NCBI GenBank assembly: GCA_910585705.1
Contig: CAJUER010000001.1
Coordinates: forward strand, 182,651-246,650
DNA from: an uncultured Christensenella sp.
GTDB taxonomy: Bacteria > Bacillota > Clostridia > Christensenellales > Borkfalkiaceae
Direction: 5' to 3'
DNA: 64,000 nt
Positions 50,059-58,751 of the stretch are shown one piece after another. Both the position numbers and the translations under genes were made by a program. The stretch's first letter is position 1. The number at the start of each line of letters is the position of its first letter. The notes under the pieces were generated by a model. It did no database searches. It was not told where the DNA came from and worked only from the letters and a program-made list of their open reading frames with translations.

Positions 50059-52320
50059 ATGGATTTCAAAGCATGGGAGGGCTTCACTTCCGGTAAATGG
50101 AGCAACAAGGGCGAAGTAAACGTAAGGGACTTTATTCAGCATAATTATAAACCTTACGACGGCGACGGAAAATTTCTTGCGCCGCCTACAAAAGATACGC
50201 TCGCGCTGTGGGACGAAATTCTCGTTCTTTCCGACAAGGAGCGCAAAGCGGGAGGAGTATTGAGCGCGGACGTTAAAACCGTTTCCACGCTCACTTCGCA
50301 CGGTGCGGGATATATAGATAAAAAGTTAGAGAAAATCGTCGGTTTGCAGACTGACGAACCCTTTAAACGCGCTTTACAGCCTTTCGGCGGAATAAAGATG
50401 GCGGAACAGGCGTTGAATATGTACGGCTACGAAATCGACCCCGAAGTCAAAAATATATTCACGAAATACCGCAAAACGCATAACGACGGCGTTTACGACG
50501 CTTACACGCCCGAAATGCGCCGCGCGCGCTCCGCGCACATTCTCACTGGTTTGCCCGATACTTACGGCAGGGGCAGGATTATCGGCGATTACCGCCGCGT
50601 TGCGCTGTACGGCGTCGACTATCTTATAGAATGTAAGGAAAACGACAAGCTAAATGCAGACGGCGATATGACGCCCGACAAGGTGCGCGACAGGGAGGAG
50701 CTGAGCGAGCAGATTAAAGCGCTTAAAGCGTTGAAGCAGCTTGCCGCAATTTACGGCTGCGATATATCCAAGCCTGCGGAAAACGCACAGCAGGCAATTC
50801 AGGCGCTTTATTTCGGCTATCTTGCCGCAGTAAAGGACCAGAACGGTGCGGCCATGTCCATTGGGAGAAATTCCACGTTCCTCGATATTTATATAGAACG
50901 CGACCTTGCGCGCGGAGCGCTTGACGAAAAGAGTGCGCAAGAGCTTATCGACCAGTTCGTTATGAAACTGCGCATAATTAAATTTATGCGTATCAAGGAG
51001 TATAACGAGTTGTTCTCCGGCGACCCGACGTGGGTTACGGAATCAATCGGCGGAATGGGGATGGACGGCAGAACGCTCGTTACCAAAACAGCGTTCAGAA
51101 TTTTGCATACGCTCACTAATCTGGGACCCGCGCCCGAACCTAACCTTACTGTTTTATGGTCGGAAAGACTGCCCGAAGGGTTCAAACGCTTCTGTGCGGA
51201 GCTTTCAATCAAGACTTCGGCAATACAGTACGAAAGCGACGATTTAATGCGTCCCGAAATGGGCGACGATTATTGCATAGCTTGTTGCGTAAGCTGTATG
51301 CGCGTCGGCAAGGATATGCAGTTCTTCGGTGCGCGCGCAAACCTTGCAAAGTGCCTTCTGTACGCTATCAACGGCGGCAAGGACGAGCTTGCAAAGGATA
51401 AAGTTACAGGCAAGGCGATGCAGGTTTCGCCCGAATTTGCAGCTGTTACGGGCGACGGCCCGCTGAAATTTGACGAGGTTATAAAGAAGTATGACAATAT
51501 GATGGACTGGCTTGCCGGACTCTACGTCAACGTATTGAACCTCATACACTATATGCACGACAAATACAGCTACGAGGCGTTGGAAATGGCGCTTCATGAT
51601 ACTCAGGTGAGGAGGTTTTTCGCTACGGGCATTGCCGGACTTTCGTGCGCGGCGGATTCGCTTTCGGCAATTAAGTATGCAAAGGTTTACCCCGTCCGCA
51701 ACGAGGAAGGCATAGCTGTGGATTACAGAATAGAGGGCGATTTCCCCAAATACGGAAATAACGACGACAGAGTTGACGAACTTGCCGTGTGGATTGTAAA
51801 GTCGTTTATGAACAAGGTAAAAAGTCACTTCACTTACCGTGAAAGCGTTCCCACAACGTCCATACTCACAATTACGAGCAACGTAGTCTACGGCAAAAAG
51901 ACAGGTAACACTCCCGACGGAAGAAGAGCGGGAACTCCGCTCGCTCCCGGCGCTAATCCTATGCACGGAAGGGATACGAACGGTGCTTTGGCTTCTCTGG
52001 AATCGGTTGCCAAACTTCCTTACGAATACGCACGCGACGGCATATCGAACACTTTCTCGATTACGCCCGAATCGCTCGGAAAATCGTCCGAAAGCCGTAT
52101 CGGCAATCTCGTGAACCTGATGGACGGTTACGTTAAAAACGGCGGACACCACTTGAACGTAAACGTGTTCAGCCGCGAAACGCTGCTTGACGCGCAGGCT
52201 CATCCCGAAAAATATCCCCAGCTTACAATCAGGGTTTCGGGTTACGCCGTCAACTTCAACAAACTGACGCGCGAACAGCAGGATGACGTAATTTCAAGAA
52301 CAATTCATTCTTCTTATTAA
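50059..52320 (+). CDS. pflB: Formate C-acetyltransferase (pyruvate formate-lyase)
   Basis: 753 aa. It cleaves pyruvate with CoA to acetyl-CoA and formate by a glycyl-radical mechanism. The radical glycine lies in RVSGYAVNF (Gly728 by count from the C-terminus), and the catalytic cysteine pair is in CIACCVSCM. Substrate-binding blocks such as GMGMDGR, PNLTVLWS and GTPLAPGANPMHGRD are intact. It is co-transcribed with pflA under the ZTP-type leader and followed by a terminator. Together with PFOR it gives this organism two pyruvate-cleaving routes. Confidence 0.97.
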   Translation: MDFKAWEGFTSGKWSNKGEVNVRDFIQHNYKPYDGDGKFLAPPTKDTLALWDEILVLSDKERKAGGVLSADVKTVSTLTSHGAGYIDKKLEKIVGLQTDEPFKRALQPFGGIKMAEQALNMYGYEIDPEVKNIFTKYRKTHNDGVYDAYTPEMRRARSAHILTGLPDTYGRGRIIGDYRRVALYGVDYLIECKENDKLNADGDMTPDKVRDREELSEQIKALKALKQLAAIYGCDISKPAENAQQAIQALYFGYLAAVKDQNGAAMSIGRNSTFLDIYIERDLARGALDEKSAQELIDQFVMKLRIIKFMRIKEYNELFSGDPTWVTESIGGMGMDGRTLVTKTAFRILHTLTNLGPAPEPNLTVLWSERLPEGFKRFCAELSIKTSAIQYESDDLMRPEMGDDYCIACCVSCMRVGKDMQFFGARANLAKCLLYAINGGKDELAKDKVTGKAMQVSPEFAAVTGDGPLKFDEVIKKYDNMMDWLAGLYVNVLNLIHYMHDKYSYEALEMALHDTQVRRFFATGIAGLSCAADSLSAIKYAKVYPVRNEEGIAVDYRIEGDFPKYGNNDDRVDELAVWIVKSFMNKVKSHFTYRESVPTTSILTITSNVVYGKKTGNTPDGRRAGTPLAPGANPMHGRDTNGALASLESVAKLPYEYARDGISNTFSITPESLGKSSESRIGNLVNLMDGYVKNGGHHLNVNVFSRETLLDAQAHPEKYPQLTIRVSGYAVNFNKLTREQQDDVISRTIHSSY

Positions 52321-52335
52321 TTTCAATAAAAGCCG

Positions 52336-52371
52336 AAAAAATGGACGATTTAAACACTTTGTCCATTTTTT
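52336..52371 (+). terminator. Terminator of pflAB
   Basis: AAAAAATGGAC (52336-52346) pairs with GTCCATTTTTT (52361-52371). Confidence 0.85.
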
Positions 52372-52391
52372 GCTGTAACGACTGTTAAAAG

Positions 52392-52421
52392 TTGACTTTG
52401 CACTCGGCTCAATGATAAAAT
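52392..52421 (+). promoter_or_regulatory. Promoter of the NUDIX-thyA-folA operon
   Basis: TTGACT (52392-52397), 18-bp spacer, TAAAAT (52416-52421). The start codon follows only about 7 bp later, so the transcript would be nearly leaderless. Confidence 0.5.
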
Positions 52422-52427
52422 AATACT

Positions 52428-53306
52428 ATGAAACCTCATTATAACGTAGTCGGCGCGGTAATAATAAAAGACGGCAAAGTTCTTGCTTTGCGCCGCTCCG
52501 ACGGCAATGAAAGCGTTATTCACAAATTCGAATTTGTCGGCGGCAAGGTTGAGCAAGGCGAAACGCCCGAAGCCGCGCTCGAACGCGAATGTATGGAAGA
52601 AATTTCGCTAAAAATTCGGGTGGGCGAACTTTTCAATTCTGTCGATTATGAGTATAGCGACTGTATCGTCACGCTTTCTTTGTATTTCGTCAAACCGCTT
52701 TCGGGCTATGAACTCAAAGTCCACGAAGAAGAAAAGTGGATAGCTTGTGCCGATTTGGACCCTTCCGAATGGGCGCCCGCCGACGGCGAGCTTTTAAATT
52801 CGCTTAAAACGGGATATGTGCAAACACGCGAAGCGGAAAGTGCGGACGATTACAATATTATCCGTTCCGTTGCATATACGGTTATGCACGAAACGTTCGA
52901 CGAAACCACTCCGCAAGGTCAGGTGGATTATATGATCAATCTGTTCCTTTCGGACGAGGCAATAACGGAGAACAAGTGCAAGAAGCAATATTCTTACCGT
53001 CTGTTTTATCTTAACGGCGAAGTTGCAGGCTTCTGCGCGTATTGCCCCGCACACTTTTATAAACCCGAATATACGGAAGGAACCTTCCTTTCGAAAATTT
53101 ACATACTGGGGTTTGCACGCAGAAAGCGCATAACTTCCAGACTTTTGGACTCGTTGCGCCGCCCCGTATATCTTACGGTTAAACGCGATAACACACAGTC
53201 TATAAACATATACAAACACTGCGGATTCAAAATAGTCGAAAGCGTTTCAGCCGATATAGGCGAAGGCTATGTTATGGACGACTTTGTGATGATGCTTTCA
53301 AAATAA
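52428..53306 (+). CDS. NUDIX hydrolase fused to a GNAT acetyltransferase domain
   Basis: 292 aa. Residues 1-125 form a MutT-like NUDIX domain with the box GGKVEQGETPEAALERECMEEI (read as G38-x5-E and REC-EE), resembling 8-oxo-dGTP or CTP pyrophosphohydrolases that clean the nucleotide pool. Residues ~140-290 form a GNAT-like domain with a SKIYILGFARRKRITSRLL cofactor region and a NIYKHCGFKIVES end, although the usual Q/R-x-x-G-x-G/A is degenerate (RRKRIT). It lies 15 bp upstream of thyA, suggesting a role linked to thymidylate and folate metabolism. The start ATG lacks an obvious ribosome binding site. Confidence 0.8.
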   Translation: MKPHYNVVGAVIIKDGKVLALRRSDGNESVIHKFEFVGGKVEQGETPEAALERECMEEISLKIRVGELFNSVDYEYSDCIVTLSLYFVKPLSGYELKVHEEEKWIACADLDPSEWAPADGELLNSLKTGYVQTREAESADDYNIIRSVAYTVMHETFDETTPQGQVDYMINLFLSDEAITENKCKKQYSYRLFYLNGEVAGFCAYCPAHFYKPEYTEGTFLSKIYILGFARRKRITSRLLDSLRRPVYLTVKRDNTQSINIYKHCGFKIVESVSADIGEGYVMDDFVMMLSK

Positions 53307-53321
53307 TCGAAAGAGGAAAAT

Positions 53322-54152
53322 ATGAGTAAAGCCGACGAAATATTTATATCGAATATGCGCGATATTTTAAAAAACGGAGTTTGGGATACCGAGCTTGACG
53401 TCCGCCCGAAATGGAGCGACGGAACTCCCGCGCATACTGTAAAAAAATTCGGAATTGTAAACAGATATAACCTGCGGGAAGAGTTTCCCATTCTCACAAT
53501 CCGCCGTACTTATTTCAAGTCATGCATAGACGAGCTTTTGTGGATATGGCAGAGGAAGAGCAACAATATCCGCGACCTCAATTCTAAAATTTGGAACCAG
53601 TGGGCGGATGCGGACGGCTCGATAGGCAAGGCATACGGCTACCAGCTCGGGGTAAAACATAAGTATAAAGAGGGCGAATTCGATCAGGTTGACAGGGTGC
53701 TTTACGATTTGAAGCATAACCCCGCAAGCCGCAGGATATTGACGAATATTTATAACTTTGCCGACCTGCACGAAATGAATTTATATCCTTGCGCGTATTC
53801 GATGACTTTCAACGTTTCGGGCGATACGCTCAACGGGATACTCAACCAACGCTCTAACGATATGCTTACTGCAAATAACTGGAACGTTGTACAGTATGCG
53901 GTGCTTCTTATTATGTTTGCGCAGGTTTCGGGACTTAAAGTCGGCGAGCTTGTTCACGTTATCGCGGACGCGCATATCTACGACAGGCATGTGCCGGTCG
54001 TTGAGGAAATTATAGAAATGCCGCGCCTTGCCGCGCCCAAACTTGAAGTAGACCCGAATATTAAAAACTTCTACGACTTTAAAGTCGATAGTTTCAAACT
54101 TGCAGACTATAAGTGTAACGAAAAGAAATACGATATTCCCGTAGCGGAGTAA
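53322..54152 (+). CDS. thyA: Thymidylate synthase
   Basis: 276 aa. It methylates dUMP to dTMP with methylene-tetrahydrofolate. The catalytic cysteine is in LYPCAYSM (Cys157); the usual PPCH-x3-Q pattern is replaced by PCA-x3-T, a variant known from Clostridia-type ThyA. QRSNDML and the nucleotide-binding ADAHIYDRHVP are conserved. It is followed after 8 bp by folA, which regenerates its cofactor. Confidence 0.93.
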   Translation: MSKADEIFISNMRDILKNGVWDTELDVRPKWSDGTPAHTVKKFGIVNRYNLREEFPILTIRRTYFKSCIDELLWIWQRKSNNIRDLNSKIWNQWADADGSIGKAYGYQLGVKHKYKEGEFDQVDRVLYDLKHNPASRRILTNIYNFADLHEMNLYPCAYSMTFNVSGDTLNGILNQRSNDMLTANNWNVVQYAVLLIMFAQVSGLKVGELVHVIADAHIYDRHVPVVEEIIEMPRLAAPKLEVDPNIKNFYDFKVDSFKLADYKCNEKKYDIPVAE

Positions 54153-54160
54153 GGAAATTT

Positions 54161-54658
54161 ATGAAAGCAATTTTACACGCTGACAGGGAGTGGGGCATAG
54201 GTAAAAACAATTCGCTTATGTTCCGCATACCCGAAGATATGAAATTTTTCAAGCAGACCACAATAGGCAACGTCGTGGTCATGGGTTATAATACATTAAA
54301 ATCCTTTCCGGGCGGCAAACCGCTTAAAGACAGGGTAAACATAGTGCTTTCCGCAACTCCGTTCGAATGCGAGGGCTGCATAGTCGTAAACTCTTTAAAC
54401 CGACTTTTTGCAGAGCTTGAAAAATACGACCCCGACAAAGTTTTCTTAATCGGTGGGGCTATGGCTTATAAAACGCTTCTTCCCTATTGCAGCGAGGTGC
54501 TCGTTACCAAAGTCGACGCGGTAGGTGGAGCGGATACTTTCTTTGAAAATCTCGATAAAAATCCCGATTTCGAGCTTGTAAGCGAAAGCGCTCCCGTAGA
54601 AACAAACGGTTATACGGTAAAATTCACAACCTACAAAAATAATAACGTGCGCCTGTAA
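54161..54658 (+). CDS. folA: Dihydrofolate reductase
   Basis: 165 aa. It reduces dihydrofolate with NADPH, recycling the product of thymidylate synthase. Motifs: WGIGKNNSLMFRIPEDMKFF with the acidic active-site residue, VVMGYNTLKSFPGGKPL, VFLIGGAMAYKTLL. Length is normal. It is the last gene of the NUDIX-thyA-folA unit; a terminator follows. Confidence 0.96.
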   Translation: MKAILHADREWGIGKNNSLMFRIPEDMKFFKQTTIGNVVVMGYNTLKSFPGGKPLKDRVNIVLSATPFECEGCIVVNSLNRLFAELEKYDPDKVFLIGGAMAYKTLLPYCSEVLVTKVDAVGGADTFFENLDKNPDFELVSESAPVETNGYTVKFTTYKNNNVRL

Positions 54659-54692
54659 ATCCGCACGCAAATACGTTATGAAATCATAAAAT

Positions 54693-54728
54693 AAAGTAAC
54701 TGTACTTTTCAGTTACTTTTATTTTTTA
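54693..54728 (+). terminator. Terminator downstream of folA
   Basis: AAAGTAACTG (54693-54702) pairs with CAGTTACTTT (54710-54719), followed by TATTTTTT. Confidence 0.88.
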
Positions 54729-54743
54729 CTTGGAGAAACACTT

Positions 54744-55517
54744 GTGCAATGGTTTTATAATTTATCGGGATGGCAGCAGGCGCTTTTGGCTACAACGTTC
54801 ACTTGGGCGTTGACGGCATTGGGCGCGCTGCTTGTTTTTGTTTGTAAAAACGTGGGCAAGGGCGCGTTTGCTTTAATGATGAGCAGTGCGGCGGGCATAA
54901 TGCTTGCTTCCACATTCTTCTCGCTCCTTATGCCTGCTATGGAAATGGTTGAAGAGTATTCCTATCTTGTACTTACTTGCGGCTTTGTTCTCGGCGGAAT
55001 TATGATAATAGTGACGGACGTCGTAACGGGCAAGCTGAATTTGTTTGCAGGCAATGCAAAAAAGCGGAGCTGCGCCGTTATGTGCATAGCGGTAACAATG
55101 CACAATATACCCGAAGGCATGGCGATAGGCGTCGCGTTCGGCGCGCTTGCCTCAGGCAACAACGTTGAAGCCGTAGCCGCTATTATGCTTGCCGTAGGTA
55201 TAGGCATACAGAATTTCCCCGAAGGTATGTGCGTTGCTTTTCCTTTGCGCGCCAACGGCATGGGCAGGGCGAAATCGTTCATTATCGGTCAGCTTTCGGG
55301 CGCGGTGGAAATAGTGGCGGGCGTTATCGGGGCGCTTGCCGTAACTTTTATAAGCGGCATACTTCCTTGGGCGCTTTCGTTTTCCGCAGGCGCAATGCTT
55401 GCGGTCGTCTGTTCCGAGCTAATACCCGAATCCTTTGCCTCAGGCAAAATCAAGGCAACGGCAGGCGTGATTTTCGGCTTCGCGCTAATGATGATTCTGG
55501 ATATTGCTTTCGGTTAA
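54744..55517 (+). CDS. ZIP-family divalent metal transporter
   Basis: 257 aa, eight transmembrane segments, of the ZupT/GufA branch of the ZIP family that imports zinc and related metals. The paired metal-binding motifs are MHNIPEGMAIG in helix 4 and IQNFPEGMCVA in helix 5. The start is GTG 54744 with a TTGGAG site. There is no cytosolic histidine loop, as usual for bacterial members. It is close to a terminator upstream and 39 bp ahead of the next gene. Confidence 0.9.
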   Translation: MQWFYNLSGWQQALLATTFTWALTALGALLVFVCKNVGKGAFALMMSSAAGIMLASTFFSLLMPAMEMVEEYSYLVLTCGFVLGGIMIIVTDVVTGKLNLFAGNAKKRSCAVMCIAVTMHNIPEGMAIGVAFGALASGNNVEAVAAIMLAVGIGIQNFPEGMCVAFPLRANGMGRAKSFIIGQLSGAVEIVAGVIGALAVTFISGILPWALSFSAGAMLAVVCSELIPESFASGKIKATAGVIFGFALMMILDIAFG

Positions 55518-55556
55518 AACTGAATAATTTATTTGCTATTTTCTCAAAATAGTAAT

Positions 55557-56357
55557 ATGGAAAAACGTTATAAATCAACGGCAATCGTAGTCGGAGGAAG
55601 TTCGGGCATCGGTTGCGAAACCTGTCTGCGTCTTGCAAATCGCGGCTGGAACGTAATTAATATCTCGCGCACGCAGTGCAAAAGTCCGAAAGTGAAAAAC
55701 CTTATCGCGGACGTTGCGGCGGGAAGCACACTTACGGACGTAATAACCGCTGCAAGCGAAAAACACGGCGTGGACGCGCTGATATACAGCGCGGGCTTTT
55801 CTATGGCGGCGCCTATCGAATACGCAAAGGAAAGCGATTACCGATATCTTTTCGAAGTAAACTTTTTCGGCGCGCTTAAAGCTATGCAGGCGGTTATTCC
55901 GTTTATGAAGGACAGGGGCGGCAGGATTATTCTCGTCGGTTCGCTCGGCGGCGACGTGCCCATTTTGTTCGACGCTTTTTATTCGGCTTCCAAAGCCGCG
56001 CTTGAAATGCTCGCACGTGAAGCGTACAGCGAACTTAAACCTTACGGCATAAAGGTCACCGCGCTCCTTCCGGGCGGCACGTCTACTGGGTTCACCTATA
56101 AACGCAAGGTATATTCTGACGACGATAACAAAACTTACGCGCAAAGCGTAAACAAAGCGGTTGCCGCACTTGCGGAAATGGAGCAGAGCGGAATGTCCCC
56201 CGCAGAAGTTGCCGAAGATATTTACGGGCTTATTCTTTCGGATAAACCTCCCGTAGTAAAGGTGAGCGGAATAAAAAACTCGGCTTACAGAATTATTTCG
56301 CATGTCCTCCCGGAAAAAGTCACACTCTACTTTAACGACAGGGCGTTCAGACAATGA
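55557..56357 (+). CDS. Short-chain dehydrogenase/reductase
   Basis: About 266 aa with a Rossmann fold. Cofactor motif VVGGSSGIGCE near residue 11, NAG-like YSAGFS, catalytic Ser in LVGSLGG and the YSASK pair (Tyr-x3-Lys). The C-terminal ~60 residues include a hydrophobic, possibly membrane-associated segment. The substrate is not evident. An in-frame TTG upstream (55533) is less likely than ATG 55557. Its stop overlaps the start of a 34-codon frame. Confidence 0.85.
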   Translation: MEKRYKSTAIVVGGSSGIGCETCLRLANRGWNVINISRTQCKSPKVKNLIADVAAGSTLTDVITAASEKHGVDALIYSAGFSMAAPIEYAKESDYRYLFEVNFFGALKAMQAVIPFMKDRGGRIILVGSLGGDVPILFDAFYSASKAALEMLAREAYSELKPYGIKVTALLPGGTSTGFTYKRKVYSDDDNKTYAQSVNKAVAALAEMEQSGMSPAEVAEDIYGLILSDKPPVVKVSGIKNSAYRIISHVLPEKVTLYFNDRAFRQ

Positions 56358-56458
56358 GGAAGGAATTCGACTTATCGCGCAGGGACGAGCGCGAAAGCTT
56401 AGTTAAGGGCATAAAGGAGGGCGTGAGGAATGACAGGCAAAACAAGGGACAACTTTAA
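56354..56458 (+). CDS. Possible 34-aa small protein upstream of spoVAC
   Basis: A 34-codon frame starts on an ATGA overlap with the dehydrogenase stop and ends 28 bases inside spoVAC. The product is very charged (RKEFDLSRRDERESLVKG). It contains the AAGGAGG-like site that serves spoVAC, so its translation could couple the two genes. It may also be only the leader between them. No homologue recognised. Confidence 0.3.
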   Translation: MRKEFDLSRRDERESLVKGIKEGVRNDRQNKGQL

Positions 56459-56879
56459 CGCTAATTACCTAAACTATGTAAAAACGCAGGACCCGCCTAC
56501 AAAGCATTTTAAAAACTGCCTTTCGGCTTTCGGCGTGGGCGGACTGATTTGCTGTATAGGTCAGTTCATCCGCTTTATGCTCGAATACTTGGGTTTAAGC
56601 GGTGACGAGCTTGCCGGCTGTACCTCGATAGTACTCATTTTTATCGGCTGTCTTTTAACCGGCTTGGGGGTATACGACAGGATAGGCAGACATGCGGGTG
56701 CAGGCTCGATAGTGCCTATTACGGGATTTGCCAACAGTGTGGCTTCGCCTGCGATAGAGTTTAAAACCGAAGGCTGGATTTACGGAATGGCGGCTAAAAT
56801 GTTCACCGTTGCAGGCGCAATTATCGTGTTCGGAGTATTTTCCGGAGTGCTTGTCGGTCTTGTATATCTTTTCATTTAA
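56430..56879 (+). CDS. spoVAC: Stage V sporulation protein AC
   Basis: 149 aa, four hydrophobic segments. The sequence contains the SpoVAC hallmarks KNCLSAFGVGGLICCIGQ, TSIVLIFIGCLLTGLGVYD, and GAGSIVPITGFANSVASPAIEFKTEG (shown in part here: SIVPITGFANSVASPAIE). SpoVAC is an inner-spore-membrane channel protein of the SpoVA complex that moves dipicolinic acid. Its normal neighbours spoVAD and spoVAE are absent; it stands alone after a dehydrogenase gene. GGAGG ribosome binding site. Confidence 0.92.
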   Translation: MTGKTRDNFNANYLNYVKTQDPPTKHFKNCLSAFGVGGLICCIGQFIRFMLEYLGLSGDELAGCTSIVLIFIGCLLTGLGVYDRIGRHAGAGSIVPITGFANSVASPAIEFKTEGWIYGMAAKMFTVAGAIIVFGVFSGVLVGLVYLFI

Positions 56880-56908
56880 ATGAATATTTATAAATCTTTA
56901 ATTTTTGA

Positions 56909-56937
56909 AGCGGCGCGATGCGCCGCTCAATTTTTAT
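56909..56937 (+). terminator. Terminator of spoVAC
   Basis: AGCGGCGC (56909-56916), GAT loop, GCGCCGCT (56920-56927), then CAATTTTTAT. Confidence 0.8.
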
Positions 56938-57015
56938 AAGCAAGTTTTGTTCTCAAAATAATCATATATAACCCTTGCTTATACTTTATAAAAGAAATTG
57001 TTATTAAGCAATTAC

Positions 57016-57044
57016 TTGAAATTATGGAACTTGTGTGATAGAAT
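57016..57044 (+). promoter_or_regulatory. Putative promoter of the MoxR/VWA operon
   Basis: TTGAAA (57016-57021), 17-bp spacer, TAGAAT (57039-57044). It leaves a ~120-nt leader containing two perfect palindromes. Confidence 0.5.
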
Positions 57045-57116
57045 TAAACTATACATATAATAAAGTCGATGTTTTTTAAATATTCATTCGGCGCATCCTA
57101 ATAAAAATTCATTTTT

Positions 57117-57160
57117 ACGCGAGGGGCGCCCCTCGCGTATGTTGTACTATAAAGTACAAC
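57117..57160. repeat. Two adjacent perfect palindromes in the MoxR operon leader
   Basis: A 22-bp palindrome (ACGCGAGGGGC and its exact complement, 57117-57138) is followed at once by GTTGTACT-ATAA-AGTACAAC (57141-57160). Together they could form tandem hairpins right before the start codon at 57172. The first shares the core AGGGGCGCC with the palindrome at 44569. Confidence 0.75.
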
Positions 57161-57171
57161 AAATTAATACT

Positions 57172-58737
57172 ATGAGTGAAAATTTCAAAAAAATCAAAAA
57201 AAGGATAACGGTTGAAGCCGCCGTAAAAAGTGCGGTTGCGGGAATATCCTGCGGACTTTTCTCCGTCGGAATATTGCTGTTGATTCTTAAACTAAGCTCG
57301 GTCGGCATAAACGCGGGATATTACGTTTTAATGGGCGTAGGTGTTTCGGCGGCTGTGAGTATCGGACTGTTTCTGTTTTTAAAGCCCACCGACGCAAAGC
57401 TTGCCGTAAAACTGGATGGAGAATATTCGCTGAATGAAAAAATTCAGACAATGGTTACATATTCCGACAGCGACGGCGAAATGCATAAACTCCAAAGGGA
57501 GGACGCGGACGCAAAGCTCAAAGGCTTGCCGCCCCGTAAAATAGCGTTCAGCAAAATTTGGTACTTTTTGCTCGCCGCAATGCTTGCGGTTGCAATGTTT
57601 CTTACTGGTGTGCTTGTTCCCGTAAAAGACGTCGCGAATGAGGAACCGCCTGCGGTCGAACTTCCTCCCGAAGAAGGCGAAAAGAAATTTGAGTATACTC
57701 TGTTTTTACAAAACCTGATGGCTCAGCTTATACGCGAAGTGAGGGAATGTTCGCTCGATGAAGAGCAGAAATCGATTTACGTCCTTATTTTGACCGATCT
57801 GGACAAAACCTTGAAAACCGTCGAATACGAAAGCGGTATGAAAAGCGCCGTGCTCGGTGCGGTCGAGGATATAGACGAAATAACCGCTGCGGCAAACTCT
57901 GGTGAAAAATTAAGCGCAAAGATAAAAACTTTCGGCGAAGATTTAGCTTCGGCAATATCGGGCGGAATCAAAATATACAAATCGGCAGGTTCTTTAAATT
58001 CAATCGAGCGCGTTGAATCAATCAAAGGCACGCTCGGCGACGCGGTCACTGGCTTTACTTCAAAAAAAACCGCAAACACTCTTAACGGACTTAAAGTTCC
58101 TAAGGAAGAAGGGCTTGAAAACGTACTTAATACGTTTATAGTAAATATCGCAGCCGCACTTGCCGGTACGGACGTTGCTGAGGACGATTTGCTTTTTGCA
58201 AGTTTGAAAACGTTTGCAAACGAGTTAAGCGGTATTGTTGGGAATTTGGGACCGTTCGGGAACGATACTCTTTACCGCAAAATCGAAGAGGCGTTTAAAA
58301 GGTTTGAAAATAATTTTGTCGACTCGCTTGTTTTCCAGAATTTTAACTGCATGATGGACGTCTTTACAAGACGCAAGCTCGCCGATATTTTCGGACTCGA
58401 TTATTCGGAATTGCCCGAACTTCCTTACGACGATTCGGAAAACGGCGAAGGTTCAGGCGGTTCGGGTAACGAAGGAGAGGGCGGAATTAAAGACCCCGAA
58501 GGCGGAAATCAGGGCGGTATGGGCGACGGTAACGAAATTTACGGCAGTGATGATTTGATATATAATCCCGACACGGGCGAGTTTGTCAAATACGGCGAAT
58601 TGCTGGAAGAATATCATTCGAAGGTTTTATACCTTCTGATGAACGGCGACTGGTCGGATGAGACCAAGCGCTATATTGAGAAATATTATGAAATACTGTT
58701 CGGCGGCGTAAAGCAGGACGAACCGGACGAAAAATAA
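57172..58737 (+). CDS. Membrane protein heading the MoxR/DUF58/VWA operon
   Basis: About 521 aa. Two transmembrane helices near the N-terminus (about 20-70), a short soluble loop, a third helix (about 121-141), and a large extracytoplasmic or cytoplasmic helical domain. A glycine/glutamate-rich low-complexity linker (around 425-460, GEGSGGSGNEGEGG) and a C-terminal helical block follow. No enzyme motif was recognised; the layout resembles the large membrane proteins that accompany MoxR ATPases. I start at ATG 57172; ATG 57139 lies within the palindromes. No ribosome binding site is visible at either. The next gene follows after 14 bp. Confidence 0.7.
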   Translation: MSENFKKIKKRITVEAAVKSAVAGISCGLFSVGILLLILKLSSVGINAGYYVLMGVGVSAAVSIGLFLFLKPTDAKLAVKLDGEYSLNEKIQTMVTYSDSDGEMHKLQREDADAKLKGLPPRKIAFSKIWYFLLAAMLAVAMFLTGVLVPVKDVANEEPPAVELPPEEGEKKFEYTLFLQNLMAQLIREVRECSLDEEQKSIYVLILTDLDKTLKTVEYESGMKSAVLGAVEDIDEITAAANSGEKLSAKIKTFGEDLASAISGGIKIYKSAGSLNSIERVESIKGTLGDAVTGFTSKKTANTLNGLKVPKEEGLENVLNTFIVNIAAALAGTDVAEDDLLFASLKTFANELSGIVGNLGPFGNDTLYRKIEEAFKRFENNFVDSLVFQNFNCMMDVFTRRKLADIFGLDYSELPELPYDDSENGEGSGGSGNEGEGGIKDPEGGNQGGMGDGNEIYGSDDLIYNPDTGEFVKYGELLEEYHSKVLYLLMNGDWSDETKRYIEKYYEILFGGVKQDEPDEK

Positions 58738-58751
58738 AGGAAACTTAAAAA

